A stretch of DNA of 29,348 bases, taken from contig DHOU01000044.1 in NCBI GenBank assembly GCA_002409745.1, forward strand, positions 1 through 29,348, read 5' to 3'. Each line of letters opens with the position of its first letter. Within the stretch, counting starts at the first letter, position 1. Under the pieces are notes generated by a model. It worked only from the letters and a program-made list of their open reading frames with translations. It was not told where the DNA came from and ran no database searches. This DNA comes from Bacteroidales bacterium UBA5382. GTDB taxonomy: Bacteria > Bacteroidota > Bacteroidia > Bacteroidales > Dysgonomonadaceae. The position numbers and the translations under genes are program-made. This document shows, in pieces, positions 1 through 8,219 of the stretch.

Positions 1-1
1 C

Positions 2-526
2 CTAATTTTGGGGAGTATTATAATCTGCTCCATTGTTCCATGTCATTAGCAAAATTATTTTGCCGGTCTCTTCAACTACGACAGGAGCAGGATTTCCACA
101 AGTGTTTTCACCGTCATCCCATACCATAACCATTTCACCCCAAGTGGCTCCGTCGTTTGAAGAACGTCGTAAGACAAGATCTATATTCCCGGTGTCACTA
201 CAGGAGTTTTTTCTCGCCTCCGCGAAGGCTAATAAAGTTCCTTTGGTCGTTTTAACGATGGCCGGTATGCGGTAACAACTATAGCCCTTTTCTCCTTTTT
301 CGAAGATATGGCTGTATGTATTGGTGAGTTCATCAGGCCCCCCTCCGACTATTGAGTCAGTAGCTCCGTTTCCATCCTCTTTATATCCTACAACACTGGG
401 AGATGTATCTTCCATGCAGGAAAAAAGGGCCGATAATAATATACAATATATCGAAACTATTATGGAAAAATGGACTGTTTTATATCTGAATCTATTTGTC
501 ATTATGGTTGATTTATCTTGTGACAT
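2..526 (-). CDS. nanH: Sialidase (GH33), N-terminal part; cut by window edge
   Basis: Exo-alpha-sialidase that would release terminal sialic acid from host glycans at the cell surface or in the periplasm. Only the first 174 residues are in the window; the catalytic C-terminal part lies beyond the left edge. A hydrophobic stretch (about 20-36) ends in LFSC, so Cys37 is a likely lipoprotein acylation site. Family signatures follow: YRIP at 85-88, whose Arg86 is the first arginine of the sialate-binding triad; EAR at 103-105; Asp111 in SDTGNIDLVLRRS, the position of the family acid/base Asp; and a degenerate Asp-box SSNDGATW at 122-129. The start could instead be Met9, which removes a charged extension. 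It begins 21 bp after the SusD stop codon, so it is probably the next gene of the same operon. The family call is firm; full length and linkage specificity cannot be judged. Confidence 0.9.
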   Translation of the reverse strand: MSQDKSTIMTNRFRYKTVHFSIIVSIYCILLSALFSCMEDTSPSVVGYKEDGNGATDSIVGGGPDELTNTYSHIFEKGEKGYSCYRIPAIVKTTKGTLLAFAEARKNSCSDTGNIDLVLRRSSNDGATWGEMVMVWDDGENTCGNPAPVVVEETGKIILLMTWNNGADYNTPQN

Positions 527-547
527 AAATTTATTTTTTGTTGATAA

Positions 548-2002
548 TTAATACCCTTTCGTTTGTTCTAAATTTGGATTAAGTGACATATCATCCCTAT
601 TGATTGGGAAGAATAAAGGAACGCTTTTACCCGATAAATTAGGGACTTCTTGGTAAGCATCGATTGTGCCTCCATAATGAAATCGAACAATATCCGGCCA
701 ACGTTTAAATTCAAACCATAATTCCCTAAAACGTTCATTAAAAATTTCTTTTTCCACCGATTCTTTGTCTTGTGGGCCGGAATAGACACCTGTATTGGCA
801 CGGTTCCTTATTTTATTAAGTTCTGTGATTGCTTTATTGATATTTTCCGTCCCTCCCATAGCTGCATAAATTTCTGCCCGGAACAAAATAATTTCTCCTA
901 ACCTGTAAATGACATGATCGTTTTCCCAATATCGGTCATCTTCATACGAAGTGCCTCGGAATTTATTATCAAAAGTTCCAATCACATCTCCTTTTGAACT
1001 TTTTGCAATAATATAAGAAGCATCTTTTCTTATATCATTCGGATCGGTAAAACTAGTTATAAATTTTTGACTGGGCGCATATACACTGCGCGCTCCTGAT
1101 TTAGCATAGGGAATATCTGCTACATTAGCCGCCGAAGATACAAATATATCGCGCGGTTTTAATCGGCTTCCATAATGGTCTGACTTTTCATCTCTCAAAT
1201 AATAGAGAGAAAAAATGATCTCCGAATTCTTTTTATTCGATGTGTCATGAATCTTAACAAAATCGACCAAAGAAACGCCGGATGCCAGTACGGAGTCTGT
1301 TGCAGCCAAAGCATTTGATAATTCATTGGTGTTTCTGTCAATGACCTTTGCCTTCCAAAGAAGAATATCCGCTAAGGCGCTAAATACAGCAGGTTTTGAA
1401 ACACGGTTTTTATTTCTGAAGCCCTTTTCGGGAAACAGATTTAATGACTTTTCTATATCTTTCAGGATAACCTCTGACATTACTGTTGACGCAGGTGAAC
1501 GAGCAGGTAATGGTGACTGATCACTTTCCGTAGGTTCTAAAACGATTGGTACATCTCCCCAAGAACGTATTAATATAAAGTAGGTATATGCCCGAAAAAA
1601 ATAAGCTTCAGCCAATACCCGGTTTATATTTGTCGTGTTGGGAGATATCCCCGGAGCATATTTAATAACCAGGTTACAATGATGAATAATATTATAATAA
1701 TTGCGCCAAAGAGGGGCATTTCCGTCTGTTAGTACTTGTGACCAGGCATCTGAAACGGATCCTTCTAATCCGGGTTCAAATGCATCCCCCCGATCTTCAA
1801 AATGATAGGAAGAATTCATTACATCCCGAAAATTATTATATATTCCGGTCATATACCCGGTAACATCTCCCTCTGTTTTCCAATAATTATTATTGGTAAT
1901 ACTATTATATATTCCAACATCCAAAAGGTCATTGCAATTTGAGAAACCGACACCTAGTCCGATCAAGCAAATAAAAAATATTTTTTTCATTATATAATTC
2001 AT
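548..2002 (-). CDS. SusD/RagB-family glycan-binding lipoprotein (NanU-like)
   Basis: Surface lipoprotein that binds glycan and forms the lid over the SusC barrel; in a sialic-acid locus the expected ligand is sialic acid or sialylated glycan, like Tannerella NanU. The 484 residues begin with a short signal peptide and Cys23 (FSNC followed by NDLLD, the usual SusD start). Family marks include an alpha-helical TPR-like core with AEAYFFRAYTYFILIRSWGDVP near residue 135, RLGEIILFRAEIYAAMGG with LNKIRNR near 365-395, NERFRELWFEFKRWPDIVR near 420, and the terminal NPNLEQTKGY (family form NPNLxQNPGY). Met5 (ATG at 1988-1990) is an equally good start because MKK directly precedes the hydrophobic segment. 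It starts 13 bp after the SusC stop, and the sialidase follows 21 bp after its own stop. The family is certain; the ligand is inferred from the neighbours. Confidence 0.95.
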   Translation of the reverse strand: MNYIMKKIFFICLIGLGVGFSNCNDLLDVGIYNSITNNNYWKTEGDVTGYMTGIYNNFRDVMNSSYHFEDRGDAFEPGLEGSVSDAWSQVLTDGNAPLWRNYYNIIHHCNLVIKYAPGISPNTTNINRVLAEAYFFRAYTYFILIRSWGDVPIVLEPTESDQSPLPARSPASTVMSEVILKDIEKSLNLFPEKGFRNKNRVSKPAVFSALADILLWKAKVIDRNTNELSNALAATDSVLASGVSLVDFVKIHDTSNKKNSEIIFSLYYLRDEKSDHYGSRLKPRDIFVSSAANVADIPYAKSGARSVYAPSQKFITSFTDPNDIRKDASYIIAKSSKGDVIGTFDNKFRGTSYEDDRYWENDHVIYRLGEIILFRAEIYAAMGGTENINKAITELNKIRNRANTGVYSGPQDKESVEKEIFNERFRELWFEFKRWPDIVRFHYGGTIDAYQEVPNLSGKSVPLFFPINRDDMSLNPNLEQTKGY

Positions 2003-2015
2003 AGTCGATTATTTA

Positions 2016-5000
2016 TTAGAATGTTAATTGAATGCCAATGTTAAACTGTTGTGGACGGGCGTAAGAACCTTGATCGTTTCCGGTATAAATTTCCGGCATT
2101 AATCCGTCATACTCGGTTAGATAACCTATATTATAAATTCCACCGTTCAACTCTAATCCGCTCATGAAAAATTTTTTGGCTATTTTTTGAGGAAACGTAT
2201 ACGTAAATGATATCTCTCTTAAAGCCAGAAAATCTCCTTTTTTATAGTATAATGAATTATTTGTTTTATATCCACTACCTCCTCCTGAAAGCTCTGTAGA
2301 AGATCTTAAATGGTTCCTTATTTTGTAATCCGCATCACTACGAACGCTATATTTAGGTATGGAAGCTATATCTCCTTGTTCTTTCCAGATATTATCACTG
2401 ATTACGTCTGTCAGAGTCATATTATTATTTCTTGCACTACCTATCGAGCGGCCTCTGAAAGAATTGTCGATTACATGTCCTAATGCATAGTCCATCACGA
2501 TGCGGAACCCAAAGTTTTTATATTTGAATGAGTTCACAAAACCGCCTAACCGATCCGGCCGGATATATCCCATAAAAATGAGATCCTTTTCATCAATTAT
2601 TCCGTTTTCATCCACGTCTTCCCATATAGCATCTCCTCCTTCTTTTGTGCGTCCTCCGGCATCAACATCATAAGGAGCATCTTTTGCCTCTTCGTCGGTA
2701 GCATAAACCCCAATCATGTGGTAAGCCCATCGTCCTCCAAATCTCTCGCCCTCAGCAGTTCCTCCGACCATGACATAGGCCTGGGCTTCTTTATCCCAAA
2801 TAACGGCGCCTCCAATTCGATTTTTATCGTTCCCGTTGTCCGGTAAGTTTTTAGCAATAGATCGATAGAAAGAAAAAGTGAGATTAATGTCCCATGTGAA
2901 ATCTTTATTCTTTATAGGTGTTGCGGCTAATTCCAGATCGAATCCTCGGGTCATAATTGAACCATAATTACTTTTTATCGAAGAGAATCCGGTTGTCCCG
3001 TCTAAAGATTGAGAAAACAATCGGTCGCTTGTAATTTTTTGATATACATCAAGGCCTAAATTTAAACGATTCTTGAAAAATCCCATATCTGCTCCAATAT
3101 CGAACGAGGTTGTCGTCTCCCATTTAAGGGTGCTATTCGCCAATATATTATTCAGAATACCAACCTCTCCTGCATAGGGGTAGCTTGGAGAGTAGCTTCC
3201 CTCAGTATCAGAAATGCTTAATTCGTTGTTTCCGGCCTGCCCCCAACTCGTCCGTAATTTAAATGTCGAAATATGCTGTTTCAGAGAATTCCAGAATGGT
3301 TCAGAATGGATATTCCATCCTGCTGAAACGCCGGGGAATAGTCCCCACCGATTATCTCTTGCATATTTGGAAGAACCATCTTGACGTAAACTTGCTGAAA
3401 AAAGGTATTTCATTTTATAATCATAGTTAATTCTTCCGAAAAAACTAAGCATAGCATCCTCAGACTTGGCACTTGTTGTTTCTTGAGATTCCTTTGTTGT
3501 TGCAGCTAATGTTTTAATATTATCTGTAGGGGCACCATAGCCGGATCCGTTTAAACTAAAATTTCGGTTAAAAAGATAACTTGTACCAAACATAGCATCG
3601 ATATTATGTTTTGATAGAAAATTCTTTTTATAGTTAAGAATCCCATCGTATTGAGTTTCTGTTGCTCTGGACATGGACGCCGATGCATTTCTATTTTTTT
3701 GTACTTCATTATACGCTTCAAAAGAACTATCTGTTGTTTCTCTTATATAGTGATATACGGCCGGTTTAAAACTTAATCCCGGAAGAATATACCATGTGAA
3801 ACCGCCTCGGAGTGTAGTGTTATACCTTTTTGCTTCTTTATACTGATCTCTATAATACCATTCATGGTTTCTATTTCTAAAAGAATTTACGCCTTCTCCG
3901 GGAGCAGGTAGTCCATCTTCGTATGTTAATCTATAGGTAAAAGGCATTGTTACCGAACGACTTAAAACATTTTGATAACTTCCCACAGAATTATAATCTC
4001 TTGATTGATAGTTTGCACTTGCATCGAGGATAAAGGAATCCGATATCTTGTAGGCGGTGTTTAAGAGAAAAGTTAGATTCTTTGTATAAGTACCTGTTAC
4101 GATTCCTTCCTGGTCTAAATATCCTATTCCACTGTAATACGTGAGCCGATCGCTTCCTCCACTTACATTAACGTCTATATCATGTTTCACAGCTTGTTGA
4201 AAAGTGACGTCTTGATAATTAGTTTCTTTGAAAATTAGCCTTTTTCCTGTCACCGGGTCAATCATTGTTTCCCAGCCTTCATTATCTAATAAATTTTGAA
4301 CATATCCCTGGCCATAGTCCTGTATATACTTATCTAAGAATTCCAATGTATTCTTACTGTTTCGAGGGTTACCAGTGGACATTCCATAAGTACCTCCTTC
4401 TAAAAAAGTATTCGGATTTTGAGTATTATAAAGCATTGTATTTCTACGGCTGACTTCAATGTATTCTCTGGCTGTTGTAAAATTATATTTTTTCCCTAAC
4501 GTTTCTCGACCTAAGTTGTATTTGACATTTACTTGAGGTTTTGCATTATATTTACCGGATTTCGTGGTGACTATTATGATTCCGTAAGCGGCTCTTGCTC
4601 CATAAATTGCTGTAGAAGCCGCATCTTTCAGAACCTGCATTGACTCTATGTCTTCAGGATTTAATTGTCCGATATTATTGACTCCTCCTACAATTCCGTC
4701 TACAATAATTAATGGAGAATCTCCTTCCGGACTGGTTGACGTTCCTCCCCGTATGAAAAGTTGAGGATTTGCTCCGGGCTGTCCATCGGATATTTGAAGA
4801 GATAATCCTGCTACTTTCCCTTGAAGTTGGGTTAGAGGGTTTGCACTTGGAGCATTTTTGAATTCTTCCGAAGTTACCTTAGAAATTGCAGTTGTTAATG
4901 TTTCTCTGGATTGGCTACCATATCCAATGGCAACTATTTCTCCCAACTCTACCGTAGAAACTTTTAATACCACATTGAGATGCTGAGCTTTGTTAATTTT

Positions 5001-5252
5001 GATATCTTGGGTCTCGAAACCCACATAAGAAAATGTCAGTATTGTTTCTTGTGGTACATTTATTTTAAAATACCCATCTACGTCGGTAACGGTTCCGAGT
5101 GTTGTTCCTTTGGCTACCACAGAAACGCCGGGTAAGGTCTCCCCTTCATTATCAGTCACCACGCCGGTAACTACAACTTCTTGCCCTATTAGAAGCGATA
5201 ATGAAGCAAATAAAAAAATAAAAAGGGCTGAAAATCGATAAAATTTGCTCAT
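2016..5252 (-). CDS. SusC/RagA-family TonB-dependent outer-membrane transporter (NanO-like)
   Basis: Outer-membrane barrel that imports ligand captured by its SusD partner, using TonB energy; the context points to sialic acid. The frame is open to 5426, but the true start is ATG at 5250-5252 (MSKFYRFSALFIFLF...), which gives a proper signal peptide of about 23 residues and 1078 aa. The upstream extension has no signal and overlaps nanA. Domains in order: CarboxypepD_reg-like domain at about 25-100 (GVVTDNEGETLPGVSVVAKGT), a TonB-box-like EIVAIGYG at 105-112, a plug at about 115-235 with DGIVGG and VLKDAASTAIYGARAAYGIIIVTTKSG, then the barrel ending in aromatic-rich strands (final FNIGIQLTF). 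No N-terminal STN domain or anti-sigma interaction segment is seen, so control by an ECF sigma pair is unlikely and the GntR gene is the better regulator candidate. A hairpin at 5300-5325 lies in the 77-bp gap to nanA. Confidence 0.95.
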   Translation of the reverse strand: MSKFYRFSALFIFLFASLSLLIGQEVVVTGVVTDNEGETLPGVSVVAKGTTLGTVTDVDGYFKINVPQETILTFSYVGFETQDIKINKAQHLNVVLKVSTVELGEIVAIGYGSQSRETLTTAISKVTSEEFKNAPSANPLTQLQGKVAGLSLQISDGQPGANPQLFIRGGTSTSPEGDSPLIIVDGIVGGVNNIGQLNPEDIESMQVLKDAASTAIYGARAAYGIIIVTTKSGKYNAKPQVNVKYNLGRETLGKKYNFTTAREYIEVSRRNTMLYNTQNPNTFLEGGTYGMSTGNPRNSKNTLEFLDKYIQDYGQGYVQNLLDNEGWETMIDPVTGKRLIFKETNYQDVTFQQAVKHDIDVNVSGGSDRLTYYSGIGYLDQEGIVTGTYTKNLTFLLNTAYKISDSFILDASANYQSRDYNSVGSYQNVLSRSVTMPFTYRLTYEDGLPAPGEGVNSFRNRNHEWYYRDQYKEAKRYNTTLRGGFTWYILPGLSFKPAVYHYIRETTDSSFEAYNEVQKNRNASASMSRATETQYDGILNYKKNFLSKHNIDAMFGTSYLFNRNFSLNGSGYGAPTDNIKTLAATTKESQETTSAKSEDAMLSFFGRINYDYKMKYLFSASLRQDGSSKYARDNRWGLFPGVSAGWNIHSEPFWNSLKQHISTFKLRTSWGQAGNNELSISDTEGSYSPSYPYAGEVGILNNILANSTLKWETTTSFDIGADMGFFKNRLNLGLDVYQKITSDRLFSQSLDGTTGFSSIKSNYGSIMTRGFDLELAATPIKNKDFTWDINLTFSFYRSIAKNLPDNGNDKNRIGGAVIWDKEAQAYVMVGGTAEGERFGGRWAYHMIGVYATDEEAKDAPYDVDAGGRTKEGGDAIWEDVDENGIIDEKDLIFMGYIRPDRLGGFVNSFKYKNFGFRIVMDYALGHVIDNSFRGRSIGSARNNNMTLTDVISDNIWKEQGDIASIPKYSVRSDADYKIRNHLRSSTELSGGGSGYKTNNSLYYKKGDFLALREISFTYTFPQKIAKKFFMSGLELNGGIYNIGYLTEYDGLMPEIYTGNDQGSYARPQQFNIGIQLTF

Positions 5253-5299
5253 CTTTGTAATGATTTTAAGATATTTGTGTTTTAAAATTATGGCTGAGA

Positions 5300-5325
5300 G
5301 GGGGTATATTTGTAGGATATCCCCC
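5300..5325 (-). promoter_or_regulatory. Intercistronic hairpin between nanA and the susC-like gene
   Basis: A stem of five G-C pairs plus four A-T pairs (GGGGG..ATAT with ATATCCCCC) carries one bulged base and a 7-nt loop. It starts about 5 nt after the nanA stop codon on the transcript. No U-tract follows, so it does not look like a full terminator. It could be an mRNA stability or processing element that separates expression of the enzyme genes from the transporter genes. Confidence 0.5.
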
Positions 5326-5329
5326 TTTC

Positions 5330-6241
5330 TTATTTTCCCAAAAACCTGATTGACTCCAAGTCTTTCCGGAGAGAATCGTACTCTTCTTTTGCGAATGGGG
5401 CAAGGGGTAAACGACAAGTTCCACATTCGACTCCGATCAAATTCATAATGGCCTTTCCTCCTCGAACACCTCCTCCGTATTTGATGATAATTTTTACAAT
5501 TTCTATAGATTGCATTTGAAAGGCTCTTGCTCTTTCGAGATTGCTTTCCCGCATAGCTTTCATGATGCTTAAGTAAACGGAAGGCAAATAGTTATAGGTG
5601 CTTCCGACACCGGCAACCGCTCCTAATGCTAACCCGCATATAAGCGTCTCGTCGTATCCGTGCAATACTTCGAAAGATCCATTATTAAGATGGATGCAGT
5701 CACCCATTTCCATTAGATTATTATGCGTGTACTTGACACCCGCAAGATTGGGAATTTCTTTTTTTCCTTCTTGTAAAAAGTCAGCGACAGAAAGATTTAC
5801 TCCTGTCATCGACGGCATGTTGTAATAATAGAACGGTAATTCCGGAGCGGCACCTGCTATCGGTTTGAAGAAAGCAATCAAATCCTGCACTGTGGAGGGT
5901 TTGAAAAACGAAGGTGCAATCGATCCGATGCCCCATGCTCCGGATTCCGCTGCACGGCGGGCGAGTTCAATGGCGTCCTGTTGACTATCGCTTCCTACGT
6001 GTGCAATTACCTTGAATTGTCCTTGGGCTGCTTTCACCCATTGTTCCAAAATGTGTTCTCTTTCTGTTGTTGTTAAAGAAGTAAATTCTCCAGTAGTGCC
6101 GCATACAAATACTCCCGATATTCTTGAATCGACAATGTGTTTTGCATAAACGTCGATAACAGGATAATTCACATCCCCGTTCGTTTTGAAAGGGGTAAAA
6201 GTCGCAGCAATCAAGCCTTCTAACCGTTGATAATTTTTCAT
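5330..6241 (-). CDS. nanA: N-acetylneuraminate lyase (DHDPS/NAL aldolase family)
   Basis: Cytoplasmic class I aldolase that cleaves N-acetylneuraminate to N-acetylmannosamine and pyruvate, the first committed step of sialic-acid breakdown. With the start at ATG 6239-6241 (MKNYQRLEGLIAATFTPF) it is 303 aa, the usual size; a start 12 bp upstream (6253) is possible. The (beta/alpha)8 signatures are in order: GTTGE at 48-52 for the carboxylate-binding loop, YYYNMPSMTGV with the catalytic Tyr at 140, and AGVKYT with the Schiff-base Lys at 170. Dihydrodipicolinate synthase shares these motifs, but the sialidase, mutarotase and SusC/D neighbours support the lyase. It follows the mutarotase gene by about 50 bp, and the susC-like gene follows after a 77-bp gap containing a hairpin. 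No ManNAc epimerase (nanE) or inner-membrane permease (nanT) is in the window; they may lie beyond the left edge. Confidence 0.9.
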   Translation of the reverse strand: MKNYQRLEGLIAATFTPFKTNGDVNYPVIDVYAKHIVDSRISGVFVCGTTGEFTSLTTTEREHILEQWVKAAQGQFKVIAHVGSDSQQDAIELARRAAESGAWGIGSIAPSFFKPSTVQDLIAFFKPIAGAAPELPFYYYNMPSMTGVNLSVADFLQEGKKEIPNLAGVKYTHNNLMEMGDCIHLNNGSFEVLHGYDETLICGLALGAVAGVGSTYNYLPSVYLSIMKAMRESNLERARAFQMQSIEIVKIIIKYGGGVRGGKAIMNLIGVECGTCRLPLAPFAKEEYDSLRKDLESIRFLGK

Positions 6242-6292
6242 TGTAAAATACATCTAATTTATTGTTGTTATATAAATAATAGTCCGGTATGG

Positions 6293-7399
6293 TTACTCCC
6301 CGAAAGGAATAATTTCTCCCTCGAAAATAAGGGGTGTTCTTATTCCTGGTTTGATTTCCCCGCTGGTGATATAAAATCGATTTTCTTTTATTGCGATATT
6401 CGTTGTGACGGGTACTGAAAAAGGCAATTCTTCCTGATGGATAAATTCCTTTTTTTCCACATCGTATATTCTCATTGTATTACTAAAGCCGGGGTGAGCG
6501 TCGGAGCTGGGAATTATGTCCGTGACTCCTCCAAAAAATACGATGGCATTTTGCATGGTGATAGCTGTTCCGGCCATTACCGGAAATGAGTTCGGTAGGA
6601 TCGTCCATGTTCCTGTGTTGCAGTCATACACGAAGCCATCCGTCATCATTTTTACATATCCGGTAGCGTTGTAATTCCTTCCACTGAACAGATAAAAGCG
6701 GTTTTCGGCTCCTTTTTCGAAAGCGGCGCTCACGGCATATCCCCGGGGAGCGCCCGGCCATGATGGCAGAGATTGCCACCCGCGCTCTTTGTCCTTTATG
6801 TCTAATACGAAAAAATGAACCGTAGCTGTTTCTTCCCTCATGCTTTCCTGTCCGCCGGCAATGTATATTTTGTTTCCCAATAATTTGCCGGTAGCATTTG
6901 CTAATGGCACCGGCAAAGATGGCCAATCGGATGATATTTTATAAACTCCTTCTTCTTTACAGATAAGGAATACGTCGTTGAAGCATTGTTTTGCGTTGCA
7001 TCCCCCAATGCATAATACCCCTTCGGGTAGTTGGATCGATACCCCGTAAGCAAGACCCTGTGGTAAAAAATTAACCGTCGTTTTCCAATCTGAAGTGGGT
7101 TGGTTAACGCGAGCCTGATAAAGCGTTTCCGTCCAATGTTTCTTTCCTCCGTCCCAGGGTGTTTTATCCGGGAAATAAGCTCCGCCGGCAACAATTAGTT
7201 CGTTATCGATATATCCCGAAAAAGCTCCCGCAACTCCTTTATTTTTACTGTTATTCTCATAAGGAGGCAAAGAATAAATCGTATTCCATTTAATCCGCCA
7301 TGGTGTTTCAGAACAAATAGGCGTTTGCCCGGTAATATGATAGATATGAGGTGTGATCATCATACAAATAATTAAAAATAATCTTATTCTATAGCGCAT
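6293..7399 (-). CDS. nanM: Kelch-type N-acetylneuraminate mutarotase, circularly permuted (NanM-like)
   Basis: Predicted periplasmic six-bladed beta-propeller that speeds interconversion of alpha and beta sialic acid, so that alpha-anomer released by sialidase becomes usable. The 368 residues open with a Sec signal peptide (hydrophobic about 7-20, likely cut near ITGQ at 22-25). Kelch blades show as repeated GG motifs: AGGAYFPDK (71-79), IGGCNAKQCFNDVF, AGGQESM, LFSGRNYNATGY and FFGGVTD (288-294). The blade order is rotated relative to E. coli NanM: GVAGAFSG is near the N terminus here (55-62) while GEIKPGIRT is at the C terminus (347-355); in E. coli NanM the equivalents occur in the opposite order. 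This matches the known cyclically permuted mutarotase family. Its first 16 bp overlap the regulator's 3' end, implying translational coupling. Confidence 0.88.
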   Translation of the reverse strand: MRYRIRLFLIICMMITPHIYHITGQTPICSETPWRIKWNTIYSLPPYENNSKNKGVAGAFSGYIDNELIVAGGAYFPDKTPWDGGKKHWTETLYQARVNQPTSDWKTTVNFLPQGLAYGVSIQLPEGVLCIGGCNAKQCFNDVFLICKEEGVYKISSDWPSLPVPLANATGKLLGNKIYIAGGQESMREETATVHFFVLDIKDKERGWQSLPSWPGAPRGYAVSAAFEKGAENRFYLFSGRNYNATGYVKMMTDGFVYDCNTGTWTILPNSFPVMAGTAITMQNAIVFFGGVTDIIPSSDAHPGFSNTMRIYDVEKKEFIHQEELPFSVPVTTNIAIKENRFYITSGEIKPGIRTPLIFEGEIIPFGE

Positions 7400-8130
7400 T
7401 TTTTAGCATTTGTCATCTCATTTTTCTCATGTATAAAAATCTTATAGACTTCAAAATGTTCTTCTAAAGCTTGACGGTATCCTTCTTTATCATTTTCTTT
7501 TAAATAATTCAATAAGTCCTGGTGAGTTACAATGCGACCTTCTTCTTTGAGCCTTCTGTTAATAGGTGCCAGATATTCCTGGAATTTATCTTTTACGAAA
7601 GTCATTACAGGATGAACAATGCTTTGGAATTCAGCAATAGTCTTGTTTCCAGTTACCTGATATAGCTTTGTGTGAAAGGAGAATTCGCTGAACGGAGCAT
7701 ATTCGTTGTTCTCATACATGATTCCTACTTTTACGATTTCCTCAAGCTCTTCGATGTCTTTAGGGGTGATGTTCTTGAATATGTCGCTACATATCCCAAT
7801 CTCCAACGCTATTCTGAACCCGAGAATATCAAACAGGGAATCTTCACTTAAGATACGCGGGTCGACGACACGTTTCATCCCCATAAGAATGGATGGTTCC
7901 GAAAGTACCATTCCCCGCCGGGTACGCGTTTCAATCATCCCCATCATTTTTAACCGGCTCAGGGCTTCTCTCAATACACTTCGCGCCACTCCTAAAGAAG
8001 CCGATAGTTTTTGCTCGTTGGGGATGGTATCGCCCACTCTTAAATCATTTTCTTTAAAATAAGTAAGCAACCGGTCTTCCACTTGATCCACCAAGGTTGT
8101 CGTGTTATTTTGAAGTACTAACTTTTCCAT
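7384..8130 (-). CDS. FadR-subfamily GntR transcriptional regulator (NanR-like)
   Basis: Cytoplasmic DNA-binding regulator, probably a repressor of the sialic-acid operon it heads. The 248 residues contain an N-terminal GntR winged helix at about 12-80 (IPNEQKLSASLGVARSVLRE is the recognition region) and a C-terminal all-helical FCD effector domain at about 98-235. FCD metal-ligand-type histidines are visible at 153 (FSFHTKLYQVTGN), 203 (HQDLLNYL) and 225 (ALEEHF). E. coli NanR is also a FadR-type GntR protein that senses sialic acid, so the role is plausible, but the ligand here is inferred from position. The gene is first in the unit and overlaps the mutarotase gene by 16 bp. A GGGAG ribosome-binding sequence lies about 11 nt upstream of ATG 8128-8130. 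The operator-like palindrome at 8170-8184 suggests autoregulation. Confidence 0.88.
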   Translation of the reverse strand: MEKLVLQNNTTTLVDQVEDRLLTYFKENDLRVGDTIPNEQKLSASLGVARSVLREALSRLKMMGMIETRTRRGMVLSEPSILMGMKRVVDPRILSEDSLFDILGFRIALEIGICSDIFKNITPKDIEELEEIVKVGIMYENNEYAPFSEFSFHTKLYQVTGNKTIAEFQSIVHPVMTFVKDKFQEYLAPINRRLKEEGRIVTHQDLLNYLKENDKEGYRQALEEHFEVYKIFIHEKNEMTNAKKCAIE

Positions 8131-8169
8131 ATTTCTTTATTCTCCCTTTAAAGACATCAGATTAATCAT

Positions 8170-8184
8170 ATTTGTCTGACAAAT
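8170..8184. promoter_or_regulatory. Candidate FadR-type (NanR-like) operator, perfect 15-bp palindrome
   Basis: ATTTGTCTGACAAAT is a perfect inverted repeat with 7-bp arms around one central base. Its core TTGTCTGACAA at 8172-8182 fits the published FadR-subfamily consensus TNGTNNNACNA at every defined position. It ends 39 bp upstream of the GntR gene's start codon, where a repressor could cover the promoter. No second copy was seen near nanA, the susC-like gene or the sialidase, consistent with one control point for the whole unit. Confidence 0.65.
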
Positions 8185-8206
8185 TAAGTGGATTTGTTTT
8201 TATTCT

Positions 8207-8219
8207 CCAAATGATTTGG
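8207..8219. promoter_or_regulatory. Second perfect palindrome in the divergent intergenic region
   Basis: CCAAATGATTTGG has 6-bp arms around one base and lies 22 bp from the candidate operator. It does not fit the FadR consensus (no GT..AC core), so it would bind a different factor, if it is functional. The surrounding stretch (8131-8386) also has hairpin-forming repeats at 8299-8314 (GTCTTT-AATA-AAAGAC) and 8315-8333 (AGAATC-TTTTCCC-GATTCT). No convincing TAnnTTTG promoter is visible for either flanking gene. Confidence 0.35.

Noticed and set aside
5253..5426. 58-codon upstream extension of the susC-like frame
   Set aside because: It overlaps the nanA 3' end, lacks a signal peptide, and a clean signal peptide begins at ATG 5250-5252.
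5330..6241. Dihydrodipicolinate synthase (dapA) instead of nanA
   Set aside because: The families share motifs, but all neighbours are sialic-acid genes and there is no lysine-pathway gene nearby.
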